This document shows, in pieces, positions 18,732-27,105 of a stretch of DNA of 58,484 nucleotides. Under the pieces are notes generated by a model. That model had not been told where the DNA came from and made no database searches. It worked only from the letters and a program-made list of their open reading frames with translations. Each line of letters opens with the position of its first letter. Position 1 is the stretch's first letter. This stretch comes from a virus, in the IMG/VR virus record IMGVR_UViG_3300047380_001405, positions 1-58,484 of that record; one strand, 5' to 3'. Position numbers and translations under genes: made by a program.

Positions 18732-18946
18732 ATTAGATTTATGTTGTATTCAACTACTACTGGAATATCCTTAAACTCTTTCCATTTTACAGACTCGTCG
18801 TTTTTTTTAACCCAAACACTAAATCCTTCTTGCTCTTGAGCTATATCGCTTATTGTATATGACCCTCCTAAAACCCCTTGATTAACTATATAGTGCATAG
18901 CATTCTTGTAGTCTGCTCCTACAGATATTTTTCTTATGTAATTCAT
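18728..18946 (-). CDS. Small hypothetical protein
   Basis: 72 residues with a likely alpha-beta-beta arrangement; the centre has VLGGSYTISDIAQEQEGFSVWVKKNDE. Its stop overlaps the next gene start (ATGA type, 4 bases), so it is translated in the same unit as the GroES-like protein. No family recognised. Confidence 0.55.
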   Translation of the reverse strand: MNYIRKISVGADYKNAMHYIVNQGVLGGSYTISDIAQEQEGFSVWVKKNDESVKWKEFKDIPVVVEYNINLI

Positions 18947-19246
18947 TTATATTTTATTTTCTTCGGTAAAGTTTGTGACCTTAACTATCTTGCCCATTTT
19001 ATAATGAACTGTTTGGCGTATAAATCCATTTTCCTTGTACATCACAAACAAACCGTCATTAATTAAAACTCCATCAACAACAACAACTTGACCCGAAATT
19101 ACAGGTTTTTCATTAGAATAAAAAACAACTTTCATTCTTTTCGTAGGTGAAGTTGCGATATGAGATTCATTTTTTTGTGAAAAAACACCTACTGTTGTAA
19201 GCAAAAACAGTAAAAATGTTAATCCGCATGTCTTTAGATCTTCCAT
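18947..19246 (-). CDS. Small secreted protein (signal peptide)
   Basis: 99 residues from the ATG at 19246, which lies 1 base past the preceding stop; an alternative in-frame ATG at 19258 adds 4 residues. Residues about 1-23 form a signal peptide with a hydrophobic core (GLTFLLFLLTTVGVFS) ending near Q-K. The mature part (about 75 residues) is beta-rich. There is no lipobox. It is likely exported to the periplasm, where it could act in lysis or superinfection control. Function unknown. Confidence 0.6.
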   Translation of the reverse strand: MEDLKTCGLTFLLFLLTTVGVFSQKNESHIATSPTKRMKVVFYSNEKPVISGQVVVVDGVLINDGLFVMYKENGFIRQTVHYKMGKIVKVTNFTEENKI

Positions 19247-19247
19247 T

Positions 19248-19688
19248 TTATATATCATCTACCATTTCCTCAAAACCTTGTCTTTGTTTTAGCCTTGAGT
19301 AAGCATCCACAAAAATATTGTTGTGATCTCCTTTGTAAAGTTCATTAGTAACTATGTAATTGTAGAAAGCATTGTCTCCATCTAGATAAGCTTGTTCACT
19401 TTCAAACACCCAAATTGCATACTGTATCTCGTAAAATTTCTGTGTGACTCCATCTGCATCTAAAAACAACCTTCTATTAACAGTCACTTGACTGATGTTG
19501 CAATAGACATTTTCGTGTTCTACGCTTGTAATTACAGGATCTTGTCCTTCTAGTGTCTCAGTTGTGCCTCTCTTATCATAGTCTGGATGTCCTTCGGGTA
19601 AGTCACTCGGATAAGTAACTTCAATTTCTCTAGCTGTGAACTCATTTGTGTGGTTTGCCCAATGAGTAAAAGTTCCAATTATTGCCAT
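19248..19688 (-). CDS. Tail-fibre-module protein, unknown
   Basis: 146 residues starting MAIIGTFTHWANHTNEFTAREIEVTYP. The first half is hydrophilic beta; the second has aromatic, acidic helical segments (YAIWVFESEQAYLDGD, FVDAYSRLKQRQGFEEMVDDI). It lies at the end of the run of fibre genes. The composition fits a chaperone or accessory protein for the fibres, but there is no proof. Confidence 0.5.
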   Translation of the reverse strand: MAIIGTFTHWANHTNEFTAREIEVTYPSDLPEGHPDYDKRGTTETLEGQDPVITSVEHENVYCNISQVTVNRRLFLDADGVTQKFYEIQYAIWVFESEQAYLDGDNAFYNYIVTNELYKGDHNNIFVDAYSRLKQRQGFEEMVDDI

Positions 19689-19698
19689 TTTTTTTATT

Positions 19699-20595
19699 TT
19701 ATGTTAAGTCAAATTCGTGTTGTAAAAGTCCTGCGGAAAAAGAATTAGTCCCTGCAGTTCCTGTTAAAGTGTTTCTCATCAAACTAGATGTGTTGCTATT
19801 AGTTGTGGCACTTGTATAATCACCTGTAGCACTTAAAACTCTATTTGATAATGAATATCCACTAGGAGCATAAGTGTAAAGTTGTACGTTTTGAGGAGCG
19901 TGATCAAAATAGTAGTGTGACCAAGTTCCCCCACCTTGTCTATTTGTGGTGTTTGTTGCAAGTTTTATGTCCATACAACAATTACCAGAACCGCATCCCG
20001 TGTAAGGCGAATTAGTCCAATAACTAACATTGTAAGCGGTGTTATATTCATTTCCTCTACAGCCATTCAAAATGTGAGGTGCAGTCCCATTGAATTGAGC
20101 AGGACTCGTTGATGTACCTCCATAGCCTGTCCGCATATATCCAGCATTTTGATAAGTAGAAGTGCTTGTGTCAAGATATTGGTTAGTCAAAGAAAGTTGA
20201 GATATACTTGTGTATGACAATTTAGAGCTAGTGCTTTGTGAAATTAAATTTGGTACAAAAGCAGTTGCTTGAGTCCTAGTCACACCTACGCTTTCTCCTC
20301 CATCGTTTATAGCAAAAGCAGTAATGTAGTAAGTTGTCCCTGCAGTTAATCCTGTTGCATTATAAGTGTAAGCACCTGTCGAAGCATTTGTTGAAACTGT
20401 ATATTTTGTGTTAGATAAATAACTTGCATTTGCTCCAATGTAAAATCCTACACTAACATTTCCACTTCCTCCACCAATAGAACTCAATGTTCCATTAGCA
20501 GTAAATGTAGTTCCTGCAACGCTACTAGTTGAATCTGTAACTACTACAGGCAATTCTATTGAGCCAAAACTTAAAAATCTTCTTCCTAAACTCAT
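19699..20595 (-). CDS. Fibre/adhesin with FN3-like N-terminal domain
   Basis: 298 residues, Ser/Thr/Asn/Gly/Tyr-rich. Residues about 15-105 look like one fibronectin-III/Ig-type domain, ending TGLTAGTTYYITAFAIND. The remainder is a Tyr/Asn/Ser-rich domain with a GCGSGNCCMD cysteine cluster near residue 197. It belongs to the consecutive fibre genes (19.2-29.6 kb). A receptor-binding or fibre-tip role is inferred. Confidence 0.6.
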   Translation of the reverse strand: MSLGRRFLSFGSIELPVVVTDSTSSVAGTTFTANGTLSSIGGGSGNVSVGFYIGANASYLSNTKYTVSTNASTGAYTYNATGLTAGTTYYITAFAINDGGESVGVTRTQATAFVPNLISQSTSSKLSYTSISQLSLTNQYLDTSTSTYQNAGYMRTGYGGTSTSPAQFNGTAPHILNGCRGNEYNTAYNVSYWTNSPYTGCGSGNCCMDIKLATNTTNRQGGGTWSHYYFDHAPQNVQLYTYAPSGYSLSNRVLSATGDYTSATTNSNTSSLMRNTLTGTAGTNSFSAGLLQHEFDLT

Positions 20596-20604
20596 AAATT
20601 TTAA

Positions 20605-21411
20605 TTAAGGGGTGTTATCTACAACATAAGTTGAAACTGTATAGAAAAATTTTGTGTCTGTAGCACTGTCATCTGCTACCTCAAGCTGCAGAATGTTGTA
20701 TCCTGTATTATCATAATCTACACCACCAATTTTACAAAACTCATTTGAGTTACTACCTTGAGCAGCTAGAGTTAAAGATTGCCCATATAAATTATAAATG
20801 CTTACAACTTGTCCTTTTTTATAGTTTGTCAAATTAATAGTTAATGCACCTGTTAAACTTCCACTCATTTTAAAACAACTAGCAGTTGAACAATCAAAAG
20901 CAACTGTTCCTGTAAGTGTAGAAATAGTTGCACCCGCTGTATATCTAGCCTCTAATTTATCGTGAGTTATATTATCATTCAAAACCTTTGCCGTAGTAAC
21001 TGCATCTGCTGCAATAGTTAAAGCTGCCGAACCTGTAACATCTCCTGTATGGGTTGCATTAGTAACCTTTGCTGTATTTGCTGCTATCTCTGTATTAATT
21101 GAGTTAGCTAGTTTATCTGCTGTAACCGCATCGTCGGCAAGTTTTGCTGTAGTTATATTTGCATCAGCAATCTTAGCAGTAGTTACGTTAGCATCTAAAA
21201 CTTTTGCTGTTGTAACGGCATCATCAGCGATCTTTGCTGTTGTTATTTGAGAATCTGCTATATGAGCTGTATCAATAGCACCACTCGTTATATGTTCTGA
21301 ATCTACAGCATTATTTGCTATTTTTGTTCCATTAACAGAATCAGCAGCTAAACTTGCTGTGTGAACCGCTCCGTCTGTTAATACGCTATTTGTTACTTTA
21401 GTTAGTGCCAT
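20605..21411 (-). CDS. Tail fibre with AD-V-TTAKIAD repeats
   Basis: 268 residues. The N-terminal half is a series of about ten-residue repeats of the type (D/N)-A-V-T-T-A-K-I/V-A/L-D (about residues 8-125), found in trimeric phage fibre shafts. A segment reading DDAVTADKLANSIN...EIAANTAKVTNATHTGDVTG is shared almost unchanged with the fibre at 22574-24091. The C-terminal half (about 160-268) is a beta domain with three Cys (FDCSTASCFK, EFCKIGG) and likely the tip. Confidence 0.75.
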   Translation of the reverse strand: MALTKVTNSVLTDGAVHTASLAADSVNGTKIANNAVDSEHITSGAIDTAHIADSQITTAKIADDAVTTAKVLDANVTTAKIADANITTAKLADDAVTADKLANSINTEIAANTAKVTNATHTGDVTGSAALTIAADAVTTAKVLNDNITHDKLEARYTAGATISTLTGTVAFDCSTASCFKMSGSLTGALTINLTNYKKGQVVSIYNLYGQSLTLAAQGSNSNEFCKIGGVDYDNTGYNILQLEVADDSATDTKFFYTVSTYVVDNTP

Positions 21412-21414
21412 GTT

Positions 21415-21738
21415 TTAAGGTTTTGTTGGTTTTGTATTTGGAAAGTTATCTGTATCAGTCCAGTCTCTCAATTCTTGTCTATATGTTATCCAAGCATCTC
21501 TGTTTGGGTAGTCACTCAATGGCATTATGAAGTCTGTATCTTTCAGTTCATTGTTTCTCCACTCCCTAGCTTCAGTTTCAAGTTCTTCAGTTGTTTTTAC
21601 AGGGTGACTCCATCCGTCATCTTCATTCCACAAATCACCAAAACCAAAACCTTCTTCTTCCGCAGCCCAAACTCCACTAAAACCATTAATGTCTGATTGT
21701 TTGCTTTCTGCTATTCCATTTATAATTCTATAATACAT
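21415..21738 (-). CDS. Putative tail fibre assembly chaperone
   Basis: 107 residues. The C-terminal part has the aromatic pattern of tail-fibre assembly proteins: R-E-W-R-N-N-E-L, T-D-F-I-M, and W-I-T-Y-R-Q-E-L-R-D-W-T followed by a Pro-rich end. It lies between two fibre genes, as such chaperones commonly do. Family resemblance by pattern only. Confidence 0.55.
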   Translation of the reverse strand: MYYRIINGIAESKQSDINGFSGVWAAEEEGFGFGDLWNEDDGWSHPVKTTEELETEAREWRNNELKDTDFIMPLSDYPNRDAWITYRQELRDWTDTDNFPNTKPTKP

Positions 21739-21749
21739 TTTTTTAGTTT

Positions 21750-22553
21750 TTAATAATATAATAATATTGCTCCATCTCCACCAGTTTCACCAGCAAATCC
21801 ACCACCACCCCATCCGTGACTTTGATTACCTCGAGAACCTGAGATGGAATTACCAGACCCTCCTCCAGCACCATATCCAGAAACGCCCGAATATCCTCCA
21901 AGATGATTTGTTGCATTAGCACTACCCCCTGCCATATCTGAACCATCTCCACTTGATAAAGTTAAACCACCTGTGATTGTTGAATTACCACCATTTGAAA
22001 CACCAGGCGTTACAACTAAATCAGTTGATGCGTTTGTAATAATCGCAGTTCCGAAGTTTATTTTTCCTCCTCTTCCTCCATAGCTAGAATTGTTACCACC
22101 TGCACCACACAAAAAATATCCAATACTGTCTCCATCAGACAAACCTAAATCGGTTGCAGGGTTTACTGTTAAAAAAGTAGGGTTTGTAATAGTTACATAA
22201 GAAAAAGCTGCCATCGTAGCAGTAAGTCCAGGCGTAAAAGTTAAACTAATACCTGCTCCTGTATTTACGTCATAGGCAGTATTTGTAGCTATTGTGTGTG
22301 TTTGTCCATTATGTACAAATGTACCCCCAACAATTTCATTTGCTGAACTTTGATAGCCACTTGGAGTAGTAAGCTGAAAGTTAGTAAACCCAGTCGCCCC
22401 TATTGCTAAATTAGTAAACTGCCTTCCGTAAAATGTAGCAGGAGGTACTTTATCTGTAGCGTCATTTAATGCCCTACTTGTAGAGTATTTTTTCATTTTT
22501 GTAAAACCTCCTCCACCACCTGCTGCAGGAAAAAAACTTGAAAAATTTGTCAT
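21750..22553 (-). CDS. Glycine-rich fibre-tip adhesin
   Basis: 267 residues. A GGGGG stretch (about 12-17) follows the start. The C-terminal half contains many Gly-rich runs (GAGGNNSSYGGRGGK, YGAGGGSGNS, GWGGGGFAGETGGDG) and ends with AILLYY. This resembles glycine-rich phage adhesins such as T4 gp38-like tips, which fold as stacks of polyglycine helices and bind host receptors. It neighbours the assembly-chaperone-like gene. Confidence 0.65.
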   Translation of the reverse strand: MTNFSSFFPAAGGGGGFTKMKKYSTSRALNDATDKVPPATFYGRQFTNLAIGATGFTNFQLTTPSGYQSSANEIVGGTFVHNGQTHTIATNTAYDVNTGAGISLTFTPGLTATMAAFSYVTITNPTFLTVNPATDLGLSDGDSIGYFLCGAGGNNSSYGGRGGKINFGTAIITNASTDLVVTPGVSNGGNSTITGGLTLSSGDGSDMAGGSANATNHLGGYSGVSGYGAGGGSGNSISGSRGNQSHGWGGGGFAGETGGDGAILLYY

Positions 22554-22573
22554 ATTACTTTATTTACTTATTC

Positions 22574-24091
22574 TTATGCTGCCGTACCTTCGACTCCTAT
22601 TAATATCCATCCTTGTGCTGCACCCGAGTAAATTAACTCAAACCCAGCATTTAATTTATCTAGCGTCAAGTCTGCTGTTGCTCCCATAATTTTTTCACTA
22701 TTTCTAGCAATTGTACAAGTTGCAACCCCCGATCTATTACTTACTTTTATATAATTACCAGCACTTGGCGATGCAGGCAATGTTAATGTAAGGTTTGCTG
22801 TTAACACATAAAGATTTCCGCTTACAGCGGTTGTGTTTGACGATATAACAGAAACACCTATTCCTTGTGAATCAACATAGTCTTTCACTGCCGCAGATGT
22901 TGGTAAAGTTGTATCATTATCGTTTGAACCTATACCCTCTGACTCTGTTACTATAGCGGCATCTGCTATTTTAGCTATCGTAACTGCATCGTCTGCTATA
23001 GTCAAAGCTGTTGCGCCCGTTACATCTCCTGTGTGAGTAGCATTTGTAACCTTTGCAGTGTTCGCTGCAATTTCAGAATTGATAGAGTTTGCTAGTTTGT
23101 CAGCAGTCACTGCGTCGTCAGCTATATGCGCTGTGTCTATAGAACCGTCTACATAGTGTTCCGAGTCTATACTGTCATCAGCTATCTTGGCATTTGTAAC
23201 AGCGTCTGCTGCTATCTGAGTCGTACCTACACCACCATCTGATATCTGAACATCGTTTGCGTTAACAGTTATTCCTGTCCCCGCTCCTACAGCTAAAGAT
23301 GCATCTCCTGATGTAGCGTCTCCTGTTAATCCGTTACCTGCTACTATACCTGTTATATCTCCATCAAATTTTTGCTCCCAAGTAAATCCTGCTGTAGTAG
23401 AATCATATGTAAGGACGTAACCATCCGTTGGAGTATTTGTAACGCTTAACTGCTCTTCATATACAGTGCCCGCTGCTAATTGATTTGTGTTTATAGGTTT
23501 TATGTTTACAACCTCTATAGAATCTGAATTCGATGGAGCTGTAGAAAACGTAATCGTACTTCCAGATGTGGAGTAGTTGTCTTTAGATTGATAGACTCCA
23601 TTTATGTAAACTTGAGTATTATTTTCATCAGCAACATTAGCAGTTAAGTTAAAAGCAGTAGCGCTTCCGTCTCCAGTTAAGGTATCTCTGATTATTGTTG
23701 CATTGGCTGATAATATATGTATCAACTCTATACTTACGCCATTTGGAGGTGCCGTTGAAAAAGTTACAGTTGATCCCGATGTAGCGTAATTGTCTTTACT
23801 TTGATAGACTCCATCTAAATATATTTGAACATTGTTTTCAGATACAATAGCAGTTGTCGTATCAAAAGTCACATCAGAACCGTCTCCTGTATAAATGTTT
23901 TTTTCAACTTCAACACTTCCGCCACCAGCGATAGCTCCCCATTCGTCAGTATAACCTTCAAATTGACTATCAGTGCTATTGTATCTAAACATACCAGCAA
24001 CTGGAGAACTAGGTCTTTGACCCGTAGTTCCTGCTGGGAGTTCAATAGCGTCTGTTGTATCAAAATGAACCTTTGATAAGTACCTTGCCAT
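22574..24091 (-). CDS. Long tail fibre with two TGDGS repeats and AKIAD shaft
   Basis: 505 residues. The N-terminal region (1-55) has a PAGTTGQRPSSP...GMFRYNSTD motif typical of fibre proteins. Two tandem domains of about 62 residues (about 67-129 and 138-200) share TGDGS, ENN-QVY, GVYQSKDNY and SG-T-TFSTAP. A shaft of ADDAV/AKIAD-type repeats (about 270-385) contains the segment shared with the fibre at 20605-21411. The end is a small domain with a GWILIG strand. Confidence 0.75.
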   Translation of the reverse strand: MARYLSKVHFDTTDAIELPAGTTGQRPSSPVAGMFRYNSTDSQFEGYTDEWGAIAGGGSVEVEKNIYTGDGSDVTFDTTTAIVSENNVQIYLDGVYQSKDNYATSGSTVTFSTAPPNGVSIELIHILSANATIIRDTLTGDGSATAFNLTANVADENNTQVYINGVYQSKDNYSTSGSTITFSTAPSNSDSIEVVNIKPINTNQLAAGTVYEEQLSVTNTPTDGYVLTYDSTTAGFTWEQKFDGDITGIVAGNGLTGDATSGDASLAVGAGTGITVNANDVQISDGGVGTTQIAADAVTNAKIADDSIDSEHYVDGSIDTAHIADDAVTADKLANSINSEIAANTAKVTNATHTGDVTGATALTIADDAVTIAKIADAAIVTESEGIGSNDNDTTLPTSAAVKDYVDSQGIGVSVISSNTTAVSGNLYVLTANLTLTLPASPSAGNYIKVSNRSGVATCTIARNSEKIMGATADLTLDKLNAGFELIYSGAAQGWILIGVEGTAA

Positions 24092-24100
24092 AATTTATTT

Positions 24101-25345
24101 TTAGTCTATTTTAGTAACTAATACTCTAATATCGTTTGATGCAGGAGCAGCAGTAAATGTAATAGTTGCTGTATCTACCGTAGTTCTAACTACGTCTGCA
24201 TAAACAGTATCAAATGAACTGTTATCGTATAATTGAATCACTACATCTCTAGTATTTAAACTATGCGTAACAACAATTGAGGTTGCTGATCCATCTCCAA
24301 TATTTGCTGAAAAACTCCTTGCAGCCAATCCAGCTGGTGTAACAACCTTTGATGTGTCTGTTCCTGTTAAGGCTTCTGCTGTTGTAGCTAATTCAACGAC
24401 CCCTTTGTTACTTTCTGTAGCATCTTCTGCGGCTACTGTAATTGCTCCAGCAGCGTTTGTAATATCAATTGCTTCTCCAGCTGTAAGCGTTGCAAGCTCC
24501 ATATCTCCAGCGGAAGTATTACCCACTAAAAGCTGTCCGTCTGTTGGTGCTGCCCCATCAATACTTGTAATTGAACCAGATAAATCAAGACCAGTAATGT
24601 CTAGATTGCCTTTTGTACCTGAAAATACTTCAGAAGAATTTGTTGCTGACGTAAGGAATGTGAATTTATCTGTAGAATCGTCGTATCCAAAAAATCCTAG
24701 TTTAGCACTTGATCCATCATGATATCTAAATTCAATACCTCTATCCTTATTGTCATCTGAAGCGGGCGCTGTGTCCCCTCCTAAAGTAAAAACAGGATCA
24801 TCTACAGTTACAGTATTTGAGTTTACTGTTGTAGTCGTGCCATTTACAGTTAAATCACCAGTAACTGTTACATCGTTTGTGACAGTTAAGTCATTACCAA
24901 TTGTTACATCATTTGGCAATCCAATCGTTACAGTGTCTCCGTTATTTACGGTTCCTCCATCAGTAACTTCAACCTCGTTAGTAGTCCCGTTAATAGTGAT
25001 ACTTGATGCTCCTATCTGAGCTATAACAAAATCATAAATTTGATCCCCTGTAGCTAGTGCAGTGCCTCCATTTGTAACAGCTCCAGTAACGGTAGCTATA
25101 CTTGGATTTGGTCCAGCAGAGTCTGTAATAGTTAATGTCGTTGAAGTAGATGTTGCAACGCTTTTAATATCCCCTGATGCATCAACAAAACTAGAGCCAT
25201 CAAAAAAGTACAGTTTGTTGTCTGTAGAGTTGTAATACATTTGTCCTTCTACTGGGCTTGAAGGAGCTGTCGATAAGACATGAATCTTTACGTTTTGTAA
25301 TTCATTCTTATTTAAGTCAATGTTATTAAGAAAGTTTATAGCCAT
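24101..25345 (-). CDS. Tail fibre protein (beta-rich, repeat-containing)
   Basis: 414 residues. The N-terminus has STAPSSPVEGQMYYNSTDNKLYFFDG, a motif also seen in modified form in the neighbouring fibre. The middle has repeats of V-T-(G/N)-D-(L/V)-T-V (about 140-180), typical of triple beta-helix shafts, and a DRGIEFRYHDG segment (about 205). The C-terminus is a beta sandwich with THSLNTRDVVIQLYDNS, a domain commonly found at fibre ends in marine phages. Confidence 0.75.
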   Translation of the reverse strand: MAINFLNNIDLNKNELQNVKIHVLSTAPSSPVEGQMYYNSTDNKLYFFDGSSFVDASGDIKSVATSTSTTLTITDSAGPNPSIATVTGAVTNGGTALATGDQIYDFVIAQIGASSITINGTTNEVEVTDGGTVNNGDTVTIGLPNDVTIGNDLTVTNDVTVTGDLTVNGTTTTVNSNTVTVDDPVFTLGGDTAPASDDNKDRGIEFRYHDGSSAKLGFFGYDDSTDKFTFLTSATNSSEVFSGTKGNLDITGLDLSGSITSIDGAAPTDGQLLVGNTSAGDMELATLTAGEAIDITNAAGAITVAAEDATESNKGVVELATTAEALTGTDTSKVVTPAGLAARSFSANIGDGSATSIVVTHSLNTRDVVIQLYDNSSFDTVYADVVRTTVDTATITFTAAPASNDIRVLVTKID

Positions 25346-25349
25346 TTTT

Positions 25350-25691
25350 TTAGTTTAAATATGCTTTACCTGTAAAAGCGGATGAAAAAGTTAATGTTAT
25401 TTGGTTGTCGTCAACATACTGAGTGTGACCGTATATTATGTTTCCTCCAGTGTCAACTATGCTTACAGACGGGTGCCTCTGTAAGTTGTGTGTTATAGTC
25501 CAGGTGGTTGAAGCAACACCTTGAGTGTGAGTGTAGGTTGATGCTGCAAATCTTCCTGTTCCAAATAAATAATCCGCTACACTTACAGCGGAGTATGTTT
25601 TAGTAGCAAGACCGTCTCCTACATCTGATCCAATAAACAAATCATTATCTGTTACAGTATTGTCTGCGGGATAAGAGCTAATTCTAGGCAT
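25350..25691 (-). CDS. Small fibre/adaptor protein of the MPRI-Y-AD family
   Basis: 113 residues from the ATG at 25691; a longer in-frame start at 25709 would overlap the promoter box. The N-terminus (MPRISSYPADNTVTDNDLFIG) resembles those of the proteins at 29387-29587 and 28359-29387, giving three paralogues in this arm. The C-terminus has HNLQRHPSVSIVDTGGN, a fibre-type beta domain. It probably attaches or caps fibres. Confidence 0.65.
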   Translation of the reverse strand: MPRISSYPADNTVTDNDLFIGSDVGDGLATKTYSAVSVADYLFGTGRFAASTYTHTQGVASTTWTITHNLQRHPSVSIVDTGGNIIYGHTQYVDDNQITLTFSSAFTGKAYLN

Positions 25692-25706
25692 AATTGATTG
25701 TTTATG

Positions 25707-25714
25707 CAAATTTA
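25707..25714 (-). promoter_or_regulatory. Bacteroidetes-type -7 box (TAAATTTG)
   Basis: The minus strand reads TAAATTTG 15 bases upstream of the ATG at 25691. It could drive the fibre gene run from 25.7 kb downward independently of the lysis genes. Confidence 0.4.
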
Positions 25715-25733
25715 CAAAAAAAACAAAGACGGT

Positions 25734-25868
25734 TTATCGCCCTTGCCCCCTGTAACCTTTCTTGTAATTTTTGGATGACTTCAAAGAAGAACTCTTGGTT
25801 TTTGAGTGCACTCCTGGTCTTTTAATCTTGCTTTTTTGGTAAACAGTTGTGTTTATACTTTTAGCCAT
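25734..25868 (-). CDS. 44-residue basic protein
   Basis: A very basic small protein (many Lys, Ser, Tyr; ends YRGQGR) whose start overlaps the end of the holin-like gene by 8 bases. As far as I recall, similar Lys/Ser-rich proteins of this length recur in marine phages near lysis and fibre genes. The composition fits nucleic-acid or ribosome binding; no function is known. Confidence 0.6.
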   Translation of the reverse strand: MAKSINTTVYQKSKIKRPGVHSKTKSSSLKSSKNYKKGYRGQGR

Positions 25869-26292
25869 TTTTTCCAGGTATTTTAACTCCAATCTTATCT
25901 GCCGTTCTAGCTCCGAAGTATCCGCAAAGGACCCATGTGAGGAGCGATGCCGTGTCTTCTGTGGGGAGACCCATGTACCATCCGCCTACATACGCTCCGA
26001 CTAATACAATTAAAGTCAGCGGTCTTACATTACGAGCAAGCCAACTTTGGCTTCCAGAGTCTGCAACCCAGCGCCTAGTTACACCGTCTATTTCAGCCCT
26101 TTCAAGTCTAAGTTTTTCTAAAGCTATACTTTTGTCGTTTTCGCTTAATTCTTGATTGCCGTTTATTAATTCAGATATAACATTTCCTGGAAGTATAGCG
26201 TCACCAACCATGCCTAGTATTGAAGGCGCTTTCTCGATAAGAAACCTGCCTACCCCTGTTTCCTTAAATGGTTTTTTACCCTTGCTACTCAT
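25861..26292 (-). CDS. Holin-like protein (GTA holin / 3-TM type)
   Basis: 143 residues. Residues about 60-85 contain VTRRWVADSGSQSWLARNVRPLTLI, which resembles the 'RW-aD-...-srnvRPltl' signature of 3-TM holins of the gene-transfer-agent family. Two clear hydrophobic segments follow (about 87-105 and 113-128), ending in a basic tail. It lies next to another membrane protein and the M15 endolysin, forming a lysis cassette. Confidence 0.65.
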   Translation of the reverse strand: MSSKGKKPFKETGVGRFLIEKAPSILGMVGDAILPGNVISELINGNQELSENDKSIALEKLRLERAEIDGVTRRWVADSGSQSWLARNVRPLTLIVLVGAYVGGWYMGLPTEDTASLLTWVLCGYFGARTADKIGVKIPGKNG

Positions 26293-26644
26293 CTTCTTTT
26301 TTCAACTGAAACTGCGCCCCTACTACTGAAAGCTTTTTAATAATATCTTGTTGCAGTGTAATAACCATGTTTTCTAATTGATCATTTCTTTTTTCCATGA
26401 TATCACAAGTAGCTTGAAGTGAGTCAACTTTATTTTGAAGCTTAGTAACTTCGTCTGGGTTCTTTCCTATGATGGTAAATATGACCACCGATAAAGACCC
26501 AACAATCATTCCGATAATGGATACAAAAATATCTTTGTTTTCTTGAGGGATGGTTTCGTAGGATAAAAATAAAAGCAGCCCAACAACTAAAATAAAAACT
26601 CCAGCGGCTCCTATATAATGTCTTAAATCTCTTGCGTCTTTCAT
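26285..26644 (-). CDS. Membrane protein with coiled-coil tail (lysis cassette)
   Basis: 119 residues. Two transmembrane helices (about 12-28 and 37-58) are followed by a long heptad-type coiled coil (about 65-105, NKVDSLQATCDIMEKRNDQLENM). It overlaps the endolysin gene by 4 bases and the holin-like gene by 8 bases, so all three are likely made together. A second holin/antiholin or a spanin-like role is possible. Confidence 0.6.
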   Translation of the reverse strand: MKDARDLRHYIGAAGVFILVVGLLLFLSYETIPQENKDIFVSIIGMIVGSLSVVIFTIIGKNPDEVTKLQNKVDSLQATCDIMEKRNDQLENMVITLQQDIIKKLSVVGAQFQLKKEDE

Positions 26645-27099
26645 ATTAATGTATAATTTGTTTTTCCGTTTAATTTTTGTGCTCTAAGGCATCTTTGTCT
26701 GTTTCCGTCTTCCGATATATAACTAACGTGAATCCAGTCAGGATTCTCATCGCTGCCAAACTCCCAAATAAGTTGATCAAAATTAAGATTAATTTTTATA
26801 TAGTTAAACATCTCGGCATTCGTCTTGTAACCATGAACATCATCCAAGTCAATCGCTCTTCCCTCGCAATGCTGTGATCTAGATGACCCCCCAATAGCCT
26901 TATTTAAACTATCGCATCTATAAAAGCTGTTTATTCTGATAGGACCTCCAACCCACTCTCTTAATGGCTCAAATATTTTTTCAGCCACGATTTCCATGTT
27001 TTGTTTGTCGTAGGCACTAGGAATATTATCTATTCCCATTCTAAGAGCTGTGTTTGATTTTATTCCTTCCTTATAACTTATGTGCTGTGAAATTTTCAT
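26641..27099 (-). CDS. Endolysin, peptidase M15 family
   Basis: 152 residues. INSFYRC...SQHCEGRAIDLDD (about 56-87) and DWIHVSY (about 121-127) are the zinc-site motifs of M15-type D,D/L,D-carboxypeptidases: His77 and Asp84 of S-x-H-x6-D and His124 of W-x-H. It would cut peptidoglycan cross-links during lysis. There is no signal peptide, so export is expected to need the neighbouring holin-like proteins. Confidence 0.85.
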   Translation of the reverse strand: MKISQHISYKEGIKSNTALRMGIDNIPSAYDKQNMEIVAEKIFEPLREWVGGPIRINSFYRCDSLNKAIGGSSRSQHCEGRAIDLDDVHGYKTNAEMFNYIKINLNFDQLIWEFGSDENPDWIHVSYISEDGNRQRCLRAQKLNGKTNYTLI

Positions 27100-27105
27100 T
27101 TTTCA

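Noticed and set aside
24354-25019. Long + strand frames opposite the fibre genes
   Set aside because: They are mirror images of low-complexity Thr/Val/Ala repeats on the coding strand; no leader and no protein-like pattern.
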